A stretch of DNA of 64,000 bases from Branchipolynoe longqiensis. Taxonomy: Eukaryota > Annelida > Polychaeta > Phyllodocida > Polynoidae. Where the stretch lies: assembly GCA_030323885.1 (NCBI GenBank), contig CM059193.1, forward strand, positions 51,798,749 to 51,862,748, in the 5' to 3' direction. The notes under the pieces are model-generated. The model saw nothing but the letters and a program-made list of their open reading frames with translations, was not told where the DNA came from and did no database searches. Of this stretch, positions 55,096-64,000 are shown piece after piece (the first letter of the stretch is position 1; the number at the start of each line of letters is the position of its first letter). A program made the position numbers and the translations under genes.

Positions 55096-55436
55096 GGTTG
55101 ATGAGTTATATATATATGCTATTTACGCACACACACACACATATATATATACTGATGTATACATCATGAGCATGTCTCAAAAGGTTATAACTCTTTCTTT
55201 TTTTCCCAGTGTAGCGATTGACACAAAACAGCACAGAAATGGTTACACTGACAACACTAGGACATTTGCTTCAAATCAATATGTATTCTATTGGGATTAT
55301 GAAACACCATAAATCAGTTTATCCTGAGCAAATGCATAAGCAGATTGTATGTTGATGTTTACAATGGACAAAGTTTTGTCCCATATTACTTATCACTTTT
55401 TGAGACCGGCTCATTTATATATACATAGCTATCACA

Positions 55437-56130
55437 AAACAACCCGCCACGAAGACCAAAACAATGGTTATAAGTAAAAAGACAGATAAACCAAATGTCA
55501 ATATAACCATAGATGGCACAAACATAGAACAAGTATCCGAATTCATATATCTCGGACAAAAGATTACAAATGATGGGAGATGTGAGGAAGAAATTAAAAG
55601 AAGGATAACAATAGCCCGAACAACATTCTCCAAAATGAATAGAGTGTTAACATCAAGTAAGATATTAATACAAACAAGGAAGCGTATTCTTCAGTGTTAT
55701 GTGTGGTCTACTCTAATGTATGGGGCAGAGACATGGACAATCTCTAAGAAAATGTACAAACGTTTAGCAGCATTTGAGATGTGGACTTATCGAAGGATGA
55801 TGAAAATATCATGGACAAAGAAGATCACCAACAAAGAAGTTCTCAGAAAAATTAAAAATAAGAAAAGCTTGTTTGCCACTATACAGACAAAGAAACTTAT
55901 TTATTTTGGCCACATCATTCGTCAGAGTTCAATATACCGTACATTGTTGGAAGGGAAGGTGAATGGCAGCAGAGGGAGAGGGAGACCAAGAACATCATGG
56001 TTTACAAATATTTCACAGTGGACAGGCTTGAATTATTCACAGTCTATCAGAACAGCACAACATCGGGACAAGTGGAGAACCATTGCATCCAACCCTCGAC
56101 TAGAGGATGGAACTATTGATTGATTGATTG
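55437..56130 (+). mobile_element. RTE-like LINE, 5'-truncated, with 10-bp target duplication
   Basis: AGCTATCACA flanks it at 55427-55436 and 56131-56140. The 3' end is a short (TGAT)n tail, as in RTE-group elements. The remaining coding frame is intact, which argues for a recent insertion. Confidence 0.9.
55464..56123 (+). CDS. RTE-like ORF2 C-terminal part
   Basis: 219 codons open from the truncation to the stop. It covers the end of the RT palm and the thumb/C-terminal region: FIYLGQKITNDGRCEEEIKR, RILQCYVWSTLMYGAETWT, FEMWTYRRMMKISWTKKITN, LIYFGHIIRQSS and the GSRGRGRPRTSW signature of RTE/BovB-like and related LINEs. The catalytic YADD and all upstream domains are lost, so the ATG at 55464 is an accident of truncation and the ORF is not a functional polymerase. 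Confidence 0.85.
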   Translation: MVISKKTDKPNVNITIDGTNIEQVSEFIYLGQKITNDGRCEEEIKRRITIARTTFSKMNRVLTSSKILIQTRKRILQCYVWSTLMYGAETWTISKKMYKRLAAFEMWTYRRMMKISWTKKITNKEVLRKIKNKKSLFATIQTKKLIYFGHIIRQSSIYRTLLEGKVNGSRGRGRPRTSWFTNISQWTGLNYSQSIRTAQHRDKWRTIASNPRLEDGTID

Positions 56131-56140
56131 AGCTATCACA

Positions 56141-56384
56141 CTAACCAGGTTGGAGAGGTCACCACGTTCGAATGACGCTGGTCATTTTAGGTTTGCTTCA
56201 ATGTTCAAACTTGTATTTTATATAAGAAAATGTAGTTTAAATGACATAAATGACTGTAGCACAATGAGTTTGGGCTAGTTTGACTATTGTAACATATCAC
56301 AGGAAAGGAACAAATTATATTAAGATCCCTGAGTAGTGTCAGGATATTTACTTTGGGAACTAATTTGTAAAGGGTGGTTGTAAA
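56141..56384. other. no recognisable feature
   Basis: Short unique spacer between the RTE insertion and the GT-rich minisatellite. Confidence 0.4.
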
Positions 56385-58405
56385 GGTTGTGTGTGTGGGA
56401 GGGCAGTCGCAGTGTGTGTGTTGGGGGTGGGACGGTCACAGTGTGTGTGTGTGGGGGGGGGGGGGCAGTCACAGTGTGTGTGTTGGGGGGTGGGACGATC
56501 ACAGTGTGTGTGGGGGGGGCAGTCACAGTGTGTGTGTTGGGGGTGGGATGGTCACAGTGTGTGTGGGGGGGGGGCAGTCACAGTGTGTGTGTGTTGGGGG
56601 TGGGGACGGTCACAGTGTGTGTGGGGGGGCAGTCACAGTGTGTGTGTGGGGGGGGGACGGTCACAGTGTGTGTGTGGGGGGGGCAGTCACAGTGTGTGTG
56701 TTGGGGGTGGGACGGTCACAGTGTGTGTGTGGGGGGGGGCAGTCGCAGTGTGTGTGTTGGGGGTGGGACGGTCACAGTGTGTGTGTCTGGGGGGGGGCAG
56801 TCACAGTGTGTGTGTTGGGGGTGGGACGGTCACAGTGTGTGTGGGGGGGCAGTCGCAGTGTGTGTGTTGGGGGTGGGACGGCCACAGTGTGTGTGGGGGG
56901 GGGGGCAGTCAAAGTGTGTGTGTTGGGGGTGGGACGGTCACAGTGTGTGTGGGGGGGCAGTCACAGTGTGTGTGTGGGGTGGGACGGTCACAGTGTGTGT
57001 GGGGGGGGGCAGTCACAGTGTGTGTGTTGGGGGTGGGACGGTCACAGTGTGTGTGTGAGGGGGCAGTCACAGTGTGTGTGGGGGGTGGGACGGTCACAGT
57101 GTGTGTGTGTGGGGGGGGGGGGCAGTCACAGTGTGTGTGTGGGGTGGGACGGTCACAGTGTGTGTGTGGGGTGGGACGGTCACAGTGTGTGTGTGGGGGG
57201 GGGGGGCAGTCACAGTGTGTGTGTGGGGTGGGACGGTCACAGTGTGTGTGTGGGGGGTGGGACAGTCACAGTGTGTGTGGGGGGGGGGCAGTCATAGTGT
57301 GTGTGTGGGGTGGGACGGTCACAGTGTGTGTGTGTGGGGGGGTGGAACGGTCACAGTGTGTGTGTGTTGGGGGTGGGACGGTCACAGTGTGTGTGGGGGG
57401 TTGCAGCCACAGTGTGTGTGTGGGTTGGGACAGTCACAGTGTGTGTGTGGGGGGGCAGTCACAGTATGTGTGTTGGGGGTGGGACGGTCACAGTGTGTGT
57501 GGGGGGGGGCAGTCACAATGTGTGTGTGTTGGGGGTGGGACGGTCACAGTGTGTGTGTGGGGGGGGGGCAGTCACAATGTGTGTGTGTTGGGGGTGGGAC
57601 AGTCACAGTGTGCGTGGGCGGAGGCAGTCACAGTGTGTGTGGGGGGGGGGCAGTCACAGTGTGTGTGTGTGGGGTTGGACGGTCACAGTGTGTGTGTGGG
57701 GGGGGGCAGTCACAGTGTGTGTGTGGGGTGGGACGGTCACAGTTTGTGTGGGGGGGGTAGTCACAGTGTGTGTGTGGGGTGGGATGGTCACAGTGTGTGT
57801 GTGTGTGGGGTGGGATGGTCACAGTGTGTGTGGGGGGTGTCACAGTGTGTGTGTGTGGGGTGGGACAGTCACAGTGTGTGTGGGGGGGGCAGTCACAGTG
57901 TGTGTGTGGGGTGGGACGGTCACAGTGTGTGTGGGGGGGTAGTCACAGTGTGTGGGTGGGGTGGGATGGTCACAGTGTGTGTGTGGAGGGGGCCGTCACA
58001 GTGTGTGTGCAGGGTGGGACGGTCACAGTGTGTGTGTGGGGGCAGTCACAGTGTGTGTGTGGGGTGGGATGGTCACAGTGTGTGTGTGGGGGGTGGGACG
58101 GTCACAGTGTGTGTGGGGGGTGTCACAGTGTGTGTGTGGGGGGTGGGACGGTCACAGTGTGTGGGGGGGGGCAGTCACAGTGTGTGTGTGGGGGGCGGTC
58201 ACAGTGTGTGTGGGGGGGGGGCAGTCACAGTGTGTGTGGGGGGTGGGACGGTCACAGTTTGTGTGTGGGGTGGGACGGTCACAGTTTGTGTGTGGGGTGG
58301 GACGGTCACAGTGTGTGTGTGGGGTGGGACGGTCACAGTGTGTGTGTGGGGTGGGACGGTCACAGTGTGTGTGTGGGGTGGGACGGTCACAGTGTGTGTG
58401 CTGGC
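56385..58405 (+). repeat. GT/G-rich minisatellite, 27-bp basic unit
   Basis: The regular form near the right end is GGACGGTCACAGTGTGTGTG plus TGGGGTG (27 bp). Elsewhere it alternates with CAGTCACAGTGTGTGTG and G runs of 5-12 bases. Overlapping plus frames stay open for up to 675 codons (SQCVCGVGR-like), an artefact. The plus strand is rich in G runs and GT tracts, able in principle to form G-quadruplex or Z-DNA. Confidence 0.95.
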
Positions 58406-58484
58406 AGGCAGTAAGTAACACAGGGTTTGTCACTGACCAGCATATACCCAATAGCTGACTAGAGGTACTGTGACAACACAAATA

Positions 58485-58735
58485 TTCACCGACACATCAG
58501 CTGGGTGAAATATTCACTGACACAACAGCTGGGTGAAATATTCACTGACACAACAGCTGGGTTGAAATATTCACCGACACAACAGCTGGGTGAAATATTC
58601 ACTGACACAACAGCTGGGTGAAATATTCACTGACACAACAGCTGGGGTGAAATATTCACCGATACAACAGCTGTGGTGAAATATTCACCGACACAACAGC
58701 TGGGGTGAAATATTCACCGACACAACAGCTGGTGA
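58485..58735. repeat. ~29-30-bp minisatellite, nine units
   Basis: The unit is GACACAACAGCTGGGTGAAA plus TATTCACT, with GTG/GGTG length variants. Confidence 0.92.
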
Positions 58736-58739
58736 ATCC

Positions 58740-59164
58740 GGCCCTTGCAGATCGATCGTCACTGATCCGACACAAATAGAACTAAAGTTTGTTCTGCTCT
58801 TATTGATGCGGTTCTTGGCACACGCGCACAATGGGTTAGAACAGTTCACAATTGCGCCGAAGTCATCACATTATCGCCTCAGTGGACACACTGGATGGTT
58901 AAATCTGTACTTGGCACCTTACAAAGTGAATACATGCAGGGCCGCCGGATTGCTGGCGCCCCAGGCTCGCTGAACTTCAGCGCCCTTATAAATATGAGTC
59001 TAACGTAACCCTGACGCGGCGCTCCCTAGCATGCGCCACCCGGGCGTCTGTCCGCGATGCCGGTACCGTCAGCTGGCCCGGAGTATATATGTACTCACAA
59101 AGCAGTCACAATAAACATCAGTTGTTATCGCTCCAGAATAGTCCCTAAATGATGGGTAGACTGT
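58740..59164. other. unique-looking sequence, possible small DNA-element remnant
   Basis: CAGGGCCGCCGGATTGCTGG at about 58957 has the look of an hAT-type terminus, and CAGCTGGCCCGG near 59070 might be its partner, but the match is poor. No gene is visible. Confidence 0.25.
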
Positions 59165-59490
59165 TTGTTGTTATTTCCGTCCTCGCAACATCTCAAGATA
59201 TATCAGGACGGGTACCGACTTGTGACAGTGGGCATCCATGGCGACTTTATAGTGCTGTACCACTAGGCGACCAGGCCACCAGCACCATTACCTGATATCC
59301 CATTCAGTCACATTATCCTGACACTGAACCAACCAGTCCTTGTAATGTCCTAATACTGCCGAGTGCCTGGCTAGGAAGCGACAAGTATCAATATTTAAAT
59401 CATTGGTTTGACTTGACAAGGGTTCGAACCCCACGATCTACCAAAACGGGAGACGGACGCTCAACTCATTCGGTCATCCCATCTGGTCAA
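59165..59490 (-). mobile_element. tRNA-derived SINE, near full length
   Basis: Plus-strand reading: CGTCCTCGCAACATCTCAAG, CAGGACGGGTACCGACTTGT, CCCATTCAGTCACATTATCC, AAATCATTGGTTTGACTTGA, box B complement GGGTTCGAACCCC, then the head to GGTCATCCCATC. Confidence 0.9.
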
Positions 59491-59494
59491 ATTC

Positions 59495-60612
59495 ACCATT
59501 AGACAGTTTGCTCTAACTAGGTAGGTAGAAACCATTCCCATTATCTCTGGCTCTAATTAAGGTAGGTAGAAACCTTTCCCATTATCACTTGCTCTAACTA
59601 GGTAGGTAGAAACCATATCCCATTATCCCTTGCTCTAACTAGGTAGAAACCATTCCCATTATCCCTTGCTCTAACTAGGTAGGTAGAAACAATTCCAATT
59701 ATCCCTTGCTCTAACTCGGTAGGTAGAAACCATTCCCATTATCCCTTGCTCTAACTATGTAGGTAGAAACCATATCCCATTATCCCTTGTTCTAACTAGG
59801 TAGGTAGACACCATTCCAATTATCCCTTGCACTAGGTATGTACAAGCCATATCCGATTATCCCTTGCTCTAACTAGGTAGGTAGAAACCATTCCCATTAT
59901 CCCTTGCTCTAATTAGGTAGGTAGAACCCATATCCCATTATCCCTTGCTCTAACTAGGTAGGTAGAAAACATTCCCATTATCCCTTTCTCTAACTAGGTA
60001 GGTAGAAACCATATCCCATTATCCCGTGCTCTAACTAGGTAGGTAGAAACTGTATCCAATTATCCTTTGCTGTAATTAGATAGGTGGAAACCATCCCCAG
60101 TATCCCTTGCTCTAACTATGTAGGTAGAAACCATATCACATTATCCCTTGCTCTAACTAGGTAGGTAGAAACCATATCCCATTTTCCCTTGCTCTAACTC
60201 AGTAGGTAGAAACCTTGTCCCATTATCCCTTGCTCTAACTAGGTAGGTAGAAACCATATCCCATTATCCTTTGCTCTAACTAGGTAGGTGGAAACCATCC
60301 CCAGTGTGCCTTTCTCTAACTACGTAGGTAGAAACCATATCCCATTATCCCTTGGTCTAACTAGGTAGGTAGAACCCATATCCCATTATCCCTTGCTCTA
60401 ACTGTGTAGGGAGAAACGATTCCTATTATCCCTTGCTCTAACTAAGTAGGTAGAAACCATGTCCCATTATCCCTTGCTCTAACTAGGTAGGTAGAAACCA
60501 TATCCCATTATCCCGTGCTCTAACTAGGTAGGTAGAAACCATATCCCATTATCCCATGCTCTAACTAGGTAGGTAGAAACCATATCCCATTATCCCTTGA
60601 TCTAACTAGGTA
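59495..60612. repeat. 41-bp minisatellite, about 27 units
   Basis: The unit is CTCTAACTAGGTAGGTAGAA then ACCATATCCCATTATCCCTTG (41 bp), with 40-bp variants lacking one base of ATATCCC. It begins at the head end of the SINE at 59165-59490. Confidence 0.95.
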
Positions 60613-61084
60613 GGAGAACATTTCTGAACAATGTGTTCTTGCGGCAGTTTGATAATGGACCCCTCCACGCACCAGCCCATTCATTCTCCAGTACCCATGG
60701 CTGACTTGGATCAATTTTAAGCAATTTCAACTGGTCCACTGTGGCGATAATTGGGCTCACTAACACTTGCACACTCCATTCCCCACGTCAATCTGTAAGC
60801 TGTTTATATTGGCATAACCTGGTGGTGACGTCACAATGCCAGGTCTGTTCGAAACTAATAATTGCGAGCTTGTTGCACACACCTCAAGCAGACTCACCCT
60901 TCGTAGCATTCAGCACCATCCGATTAAACTAAGTGCAGTCTGTGATCAATTGCAACTCATGATGCTCAGGCAATGGGGGACATCCGATTTTTTAGTTCAA
61001 ATTTCTACCGTTGGCGTCGCCCCTGGACCGACCATCAACCAGACAGATACCGGACGGTAAATATATTAGGTTGATCATTATAAT
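60613..61084. other. unique-looking sequence between two minisatellites
   Basis: The ORFs at 60741-60932 and 60836-61060 show no domain. GGTGACGTCACAATG near 60825 contains a CRE. The last 40 bases resemble the interior of the TGCATAGTCCGATG family (TAAATATATTAGGTTGATCA). Confidence 0.35.
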
Positions 61085-62204
61085 CTATCACACCTACATC
61101 CCCACCACATCCCTAAACCCCCACCATACACCTACACTGCCACCACATCCCTAAACCCCCACCAGACACCTACACCCCCACTACATCCCTAAACCCCGAC
61201 CACACACCTACACCCCCACCTACACACACCTACACCCCACCACATCCCACACAGCTACACCACGGCCGCACCCCTAAACCCCCACCACACACCTACACCC
61301 CCAATACACCCATAACCCCCACCACACAACTACACTGCCACCACATCCCTAAACCCCCACCACACACCTACACCCCCACCACATCCCTAAACCCCCACCA
61401 CAAACCTACACCCCGACCACACCCCTAAACCCCCACCACACACCTACACCCGACCAGACCCCTAACCCCTACCACACACCTACACCCCACCACATCCCTA
61501 AACCCCGACCAGCACCTACACACCCACCACATTCCTAAACCCCCACCAGACACATACACCCCCACCACATCCCTAAACCCCCACCGCACACCTACACCCC
61601 CACCTACACACACCTACACCCCACCACATCCCTAAACCCCCATCAGACACATACACCCCCACCACATCCCTAAACCCCCACCGCACACCTACACCCCCAC
61701 CTACACACACCTACACCCCCACCACATCCCTAAACCCCCACCAGACACCTACACCCCCACCACATCCCTAAAACCCCCACCACACAGCTACACCCCGACC
61801 ACATCCCTAAACCCTCACCAGACAGCTCCACCCCGACCACACCCCTAACCCTCACCAGACAGCTACACCCCGACCACACCCCTAAACCACCACCACACAC
61901 CTACACCCCCACCACACACCTACACCCCCACCACATCCCTAAACCCGGACCACACACCTACACCCCCACCACATCCCTAAACCCCCACAACACAGCTACA
62001 CCCCGACCACACCCCTAAACCTCACCAGACAGCTACACCCCGACCACACCCCTAAACCACCACCACACACCTACACCCCCACCACACACCTACACCCCCC
62101 ACCACATCCCTAAACCCGGACCACACACCTACACCTCCACCACATCCCCCACAACACAGCTACACCCCGACCACACCCCTAACCCTCACACACACCTACT
62201 CCCA

Positions 62205-63404
62205 GGGACCAACTTGTGCCAGGATGCCAAAGTCCCAGAACATCCCCCTTGGTCGTTGAGGAAGCCATTGGTTATCCTCCGACTCATGGAACTGAGGAAG
62301 TCTGGGACACATCCACTCGAGTACCAAGGACTGCATGCAGAGATTCAAGGCCAGTTTGCAGACCACCTCTCCATATACACTGATGGTTTGAAAGACCAAA
62401 GCCGGGTAGCCACTGCGGCAGTCTGCCGACGGGACAAATTTGGCGTACACTTGCCCGTTCAGAGCTTGATTTTCACTGCGGAAGCCCAAGCACTCCTTCT
62501 CGCGTTGGAGTGTATCGAGGTATCCAACCAAACTAACTATGTTATATACAGTGATTTGTTCTCTTGCCTCCTGGCTGTTGCTGGACTGAAAACGAATCAC
62601 CCTATTCTAACAACGGTCATTTATAAAATGAACCAACTGGCAACGGATGGGTATGATATCCATCTGTGCTGGGTGCCTGGCTATGCCGGCATACAAGGAA
62701 ACAAACGAGCTGATCGGGCTGCGAAGAAGGCCCTGAACTGTGATCTTGAACCGTGTCTGATCCCTCACTCTGATCAGAAACCACTAATAGCCACCCACAT
62801 AAAATCCAAATGGCAAAATGAGTGGGATGAAAACATTAATAAACTTAAAGAAATTGAACCATCTGTGGGAAAGCCACCACAGACTCATGCGGGAGGTCGG
62901 CGGGACCAAGTGGTCCTTAGCCGCTGCCGTATTGGCCACTCGTGGCTTACACATGCCTTTCTGCTCAAGGGGGAACCTCCCCTGAATGTATTGGGTGCCA
63001 GTCCCCGCTGACACTCAAGCACATTTGACTAAGTTGCATTGATTTTTTGGCCCTGCACCAACAATTCTACACTGCAGACAGTATGCATGACCTTTTTACT
63101 CAAGTAAAACAAAAAAACATTTTAGTCTTTTTGAGGGACGCTGGACTGTACCACCTCATATAGTTTACTAAATAAATTCCATCAATTATTAATAAAACTT
63201 TTCTTTTTCTATGGGAATTTGTTTCCCTTGAACACAAATATATGATTGTGAGCTTTCTAATTTAATGAGCGTCTATTGGCACATAATTGATTGTCTGCTT
63301 TTACATGTAAAAATAATGGTTTGAACAAAAAACAAACATTTCTCTGCCGTGAATATGGCCTCTGCTGCTGACACGGTGTAAAGCAACCACCAATCAATCA
63401 ATCA
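62205..63404 (+). mobile_element. LINE-C: RNase H-bearing LINE, 5'-truncated, inserted in a minisatellite
   Basis: Only the RNase H and C-terminal parts remain, followed by a 3' UTR and an (AATC)n tail at 63388-63403. The flanking minisatellite on both sides shows the insertion clearly; CCTACT occurs at both edges and may be the target duplication. An RNase H after RT indicates the I-related superfamily, but this is a different family from LINE-A by sequence. Confidence 0.85.
62214..63163 (+). pseudogene. LINE-C RNase H domain and C-terminus
   Basis: The open frame to 63011 contains all four acidic residues of RNase H: Asp57 (SIYTDGLKD), Glu90 (FTAEAQALLLALE), Asp114 (YVIYSDLFSC) and Asp167 (NKRADRAAKKA). 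The histidine of the usual WVPGH motif is Tyr (CWVPGYAGI). A one-base shift near 62985 moves the C-terminal zinc-finger-like segment (CIGCQSPLTLKHI) into another frame that has a stop after KHI and ends at 63163 (FLRDAGLYHLI). In life it would remove the RNA of the RNA-DNA hybrid after reverse transcription. Confidence 0.85.
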
Positions 63405-63479
63405 ACCTACTCACCACCACATCCCTAAACCCCCACCAGACACCTACATCCACACCACATCCGTAAACTCAATTAATCA

Positions 63480-63710
63480 ATGCATTGTCAATGGCCGTGA
63501 GCAATCTTCATATAGAAAAAGTGAAATATCTCTAAAAATACACCACTTACATACAAACCGTTTGGAACTCATATAGAAAATATATTCAACAAACAGATTA
63601 TATTAAATTTATACGGTTCGGGTTGTGAATTTCTATTAATTTAGAATAAAATTGACGTTTTGAACTGCATGTATCGGCAAACTCAATACATTGTCAATGG
63701 CCATTTAGGC
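63480..63710 (-). repeat. 198-bp satellite monomer, third copy
   Basis: On the minus strand: GAGTTTGCCGATACATGCAG, AATTAATAGAAATTCACAAC, AAATTTAATATAATCTG, GAGATATTTCACTTTTTCTA and GCTCACGGCCATTGACAATG, in the same order as at 41557-42460. ATTGACAATG occurs at both ends, consistent with a tandem unit. Confidence 0.75.
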
Positions 63711-64000
63711 CAACTAGTACCGACGCGCCACCAAGTGTCGGACAAACTAACTACGCCAAATGTCCCCCATTGTCTATTCAGCTCTCCACGAGCTTCATTG
63801 TGCAGGGATCACAGATCTCCGCGGATTCGCGGACTTCCACAATTCTTTTGGTATTTACCTATTAACATTAAGCAAAATTGCAAGGAATCGGGATGTATAT
63901 GACAACAGTTAGGTAGTTTGAATCCCGTTCTTATTTTACCTTTAATGCAGCTAGAACATAAAACCCTAGCAAGAACGAGCTAGGTACGGACGATAATATA
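63711..64000. other. no recognisable feature
   Basis: The ORF at 63660-63902 begins inside the satellite monomer and has no domain. Nothing else is seen up to the window edge. Confidence 0.4.

Larger units (their letters stand above)
61085..63470. repeat. C-rich minisatellite (CACCTACACCCCCACCACAT...) split by a LINE
   Basis: Repeats of ACACCTACACCCCCACCACA and TCCCTAAACCCCCACC run from 61085 to about 62200 and reappear at 63405-63470. The part between is the LINE at 62205-63404. CCCTAAACCC words resemble telomeric variants but are not a telomere array. Confidence 0.9.

Noticed and set aside
56391..58418. 675-codon Cys/Gly-rich ORF as a cysteine-rich secreted protein
   Set aside because: Direct translation of a GT/G-rich minisatellite; overlapping frames give equivalent products and there is no signal peptide.
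59495..60612. CRISPR-like array
   Set aside because: The 41-bp units are contiguous with no unique spacers, and the window is eukaryotic.
61085..62200. interstitial telomere array
   Set aside because: CCCTAAACCC words occur, but the repeat is a longer irregular unit with CACCTACACC and CACCACATC and lacks consecutive CCCTAA copies.

Overview
The window looks like a repeat-dense intergenic or intronic stretch of an invertebrate animal genome. Support for this comes from a DIRS retrotransposon, several non-LTR retrotransposon families, more than a dozen copies of one tRNA-derived SINE, many short inverted-repeat DNA elements, long minisatellites, and no operon-like packing. I cannot name the species; a marine lophotrochozoan or an invertebrate deuterostome would fit. 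No complete host gene is visible. The best host-gene candidates are a 39-codon first exon with a splice donor at 17704..17588 (minus) beside a CpG-rich promoter-like block, an 85-codon ORF with a signal peptide at 52344..52087 (minus), and a weaker exon-like frame at 4181..4390.

Layout. 0.3-5.3 kb: inverted-repeat DNA elements in AT-rich sequence. 5.6-11.0 kb: a structurally complete but frameshifted DIRS element on the minus strand (gag, RT/RNase H, tyrosine recombinase, inverted termini and internal complementary region). 11.3-18.3 kb: two separate 42-bp minisatellites, DNA elements, a SINE and the candidate first exon. 18.5-22.7 kb: DNA elements and SINEs. 23.6-33.7 kb: a long RNase H-bearing LINE, split at 27.05 kb by a second LINE in the opposite orientation that carries an SGNH-esterase ORF1. 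33.8-45.1 kb: SINEs, LINE debris, a 198-bp satellite dimer hosting a DNA element, and a cluster of ~100-bp fold-back elements. 45.5-51.8 kb: DNA elements, two short minisatellites, SINE and RTE tails. 53.1-62.2 kb: five long minisatellites separated by SINE and RTE copies. 62.2-64.0 kb: a truncated LINE that landed inside the last minisatellite.

The most interesting pattern is a set of at least seven DNA elements (574-1527, 12400-13177, 18516-18969, 44641-45109, 46560-46834, 49590-50396, and a truncated copy ending at 37370). Six of them have both ends and sit between 3-bp TTA/TAA duplications; the truncated copy is assigned by homology. Most share the terminal word CTGTCACA. Their interiors are unusually CpG-rich and are built from degenerate copies of a short motif that differs from element to element, and three carry a strong palindrome about three quarters of the way along. 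A related element at 41696-42249 has perfect 18-bp termini and an ATT duplication, and its empty site can be read from satellite monomers in this same window. Target duplication and termini suggest PIF/Harbinger-type non-autonomous elements, but no transposase is present here.
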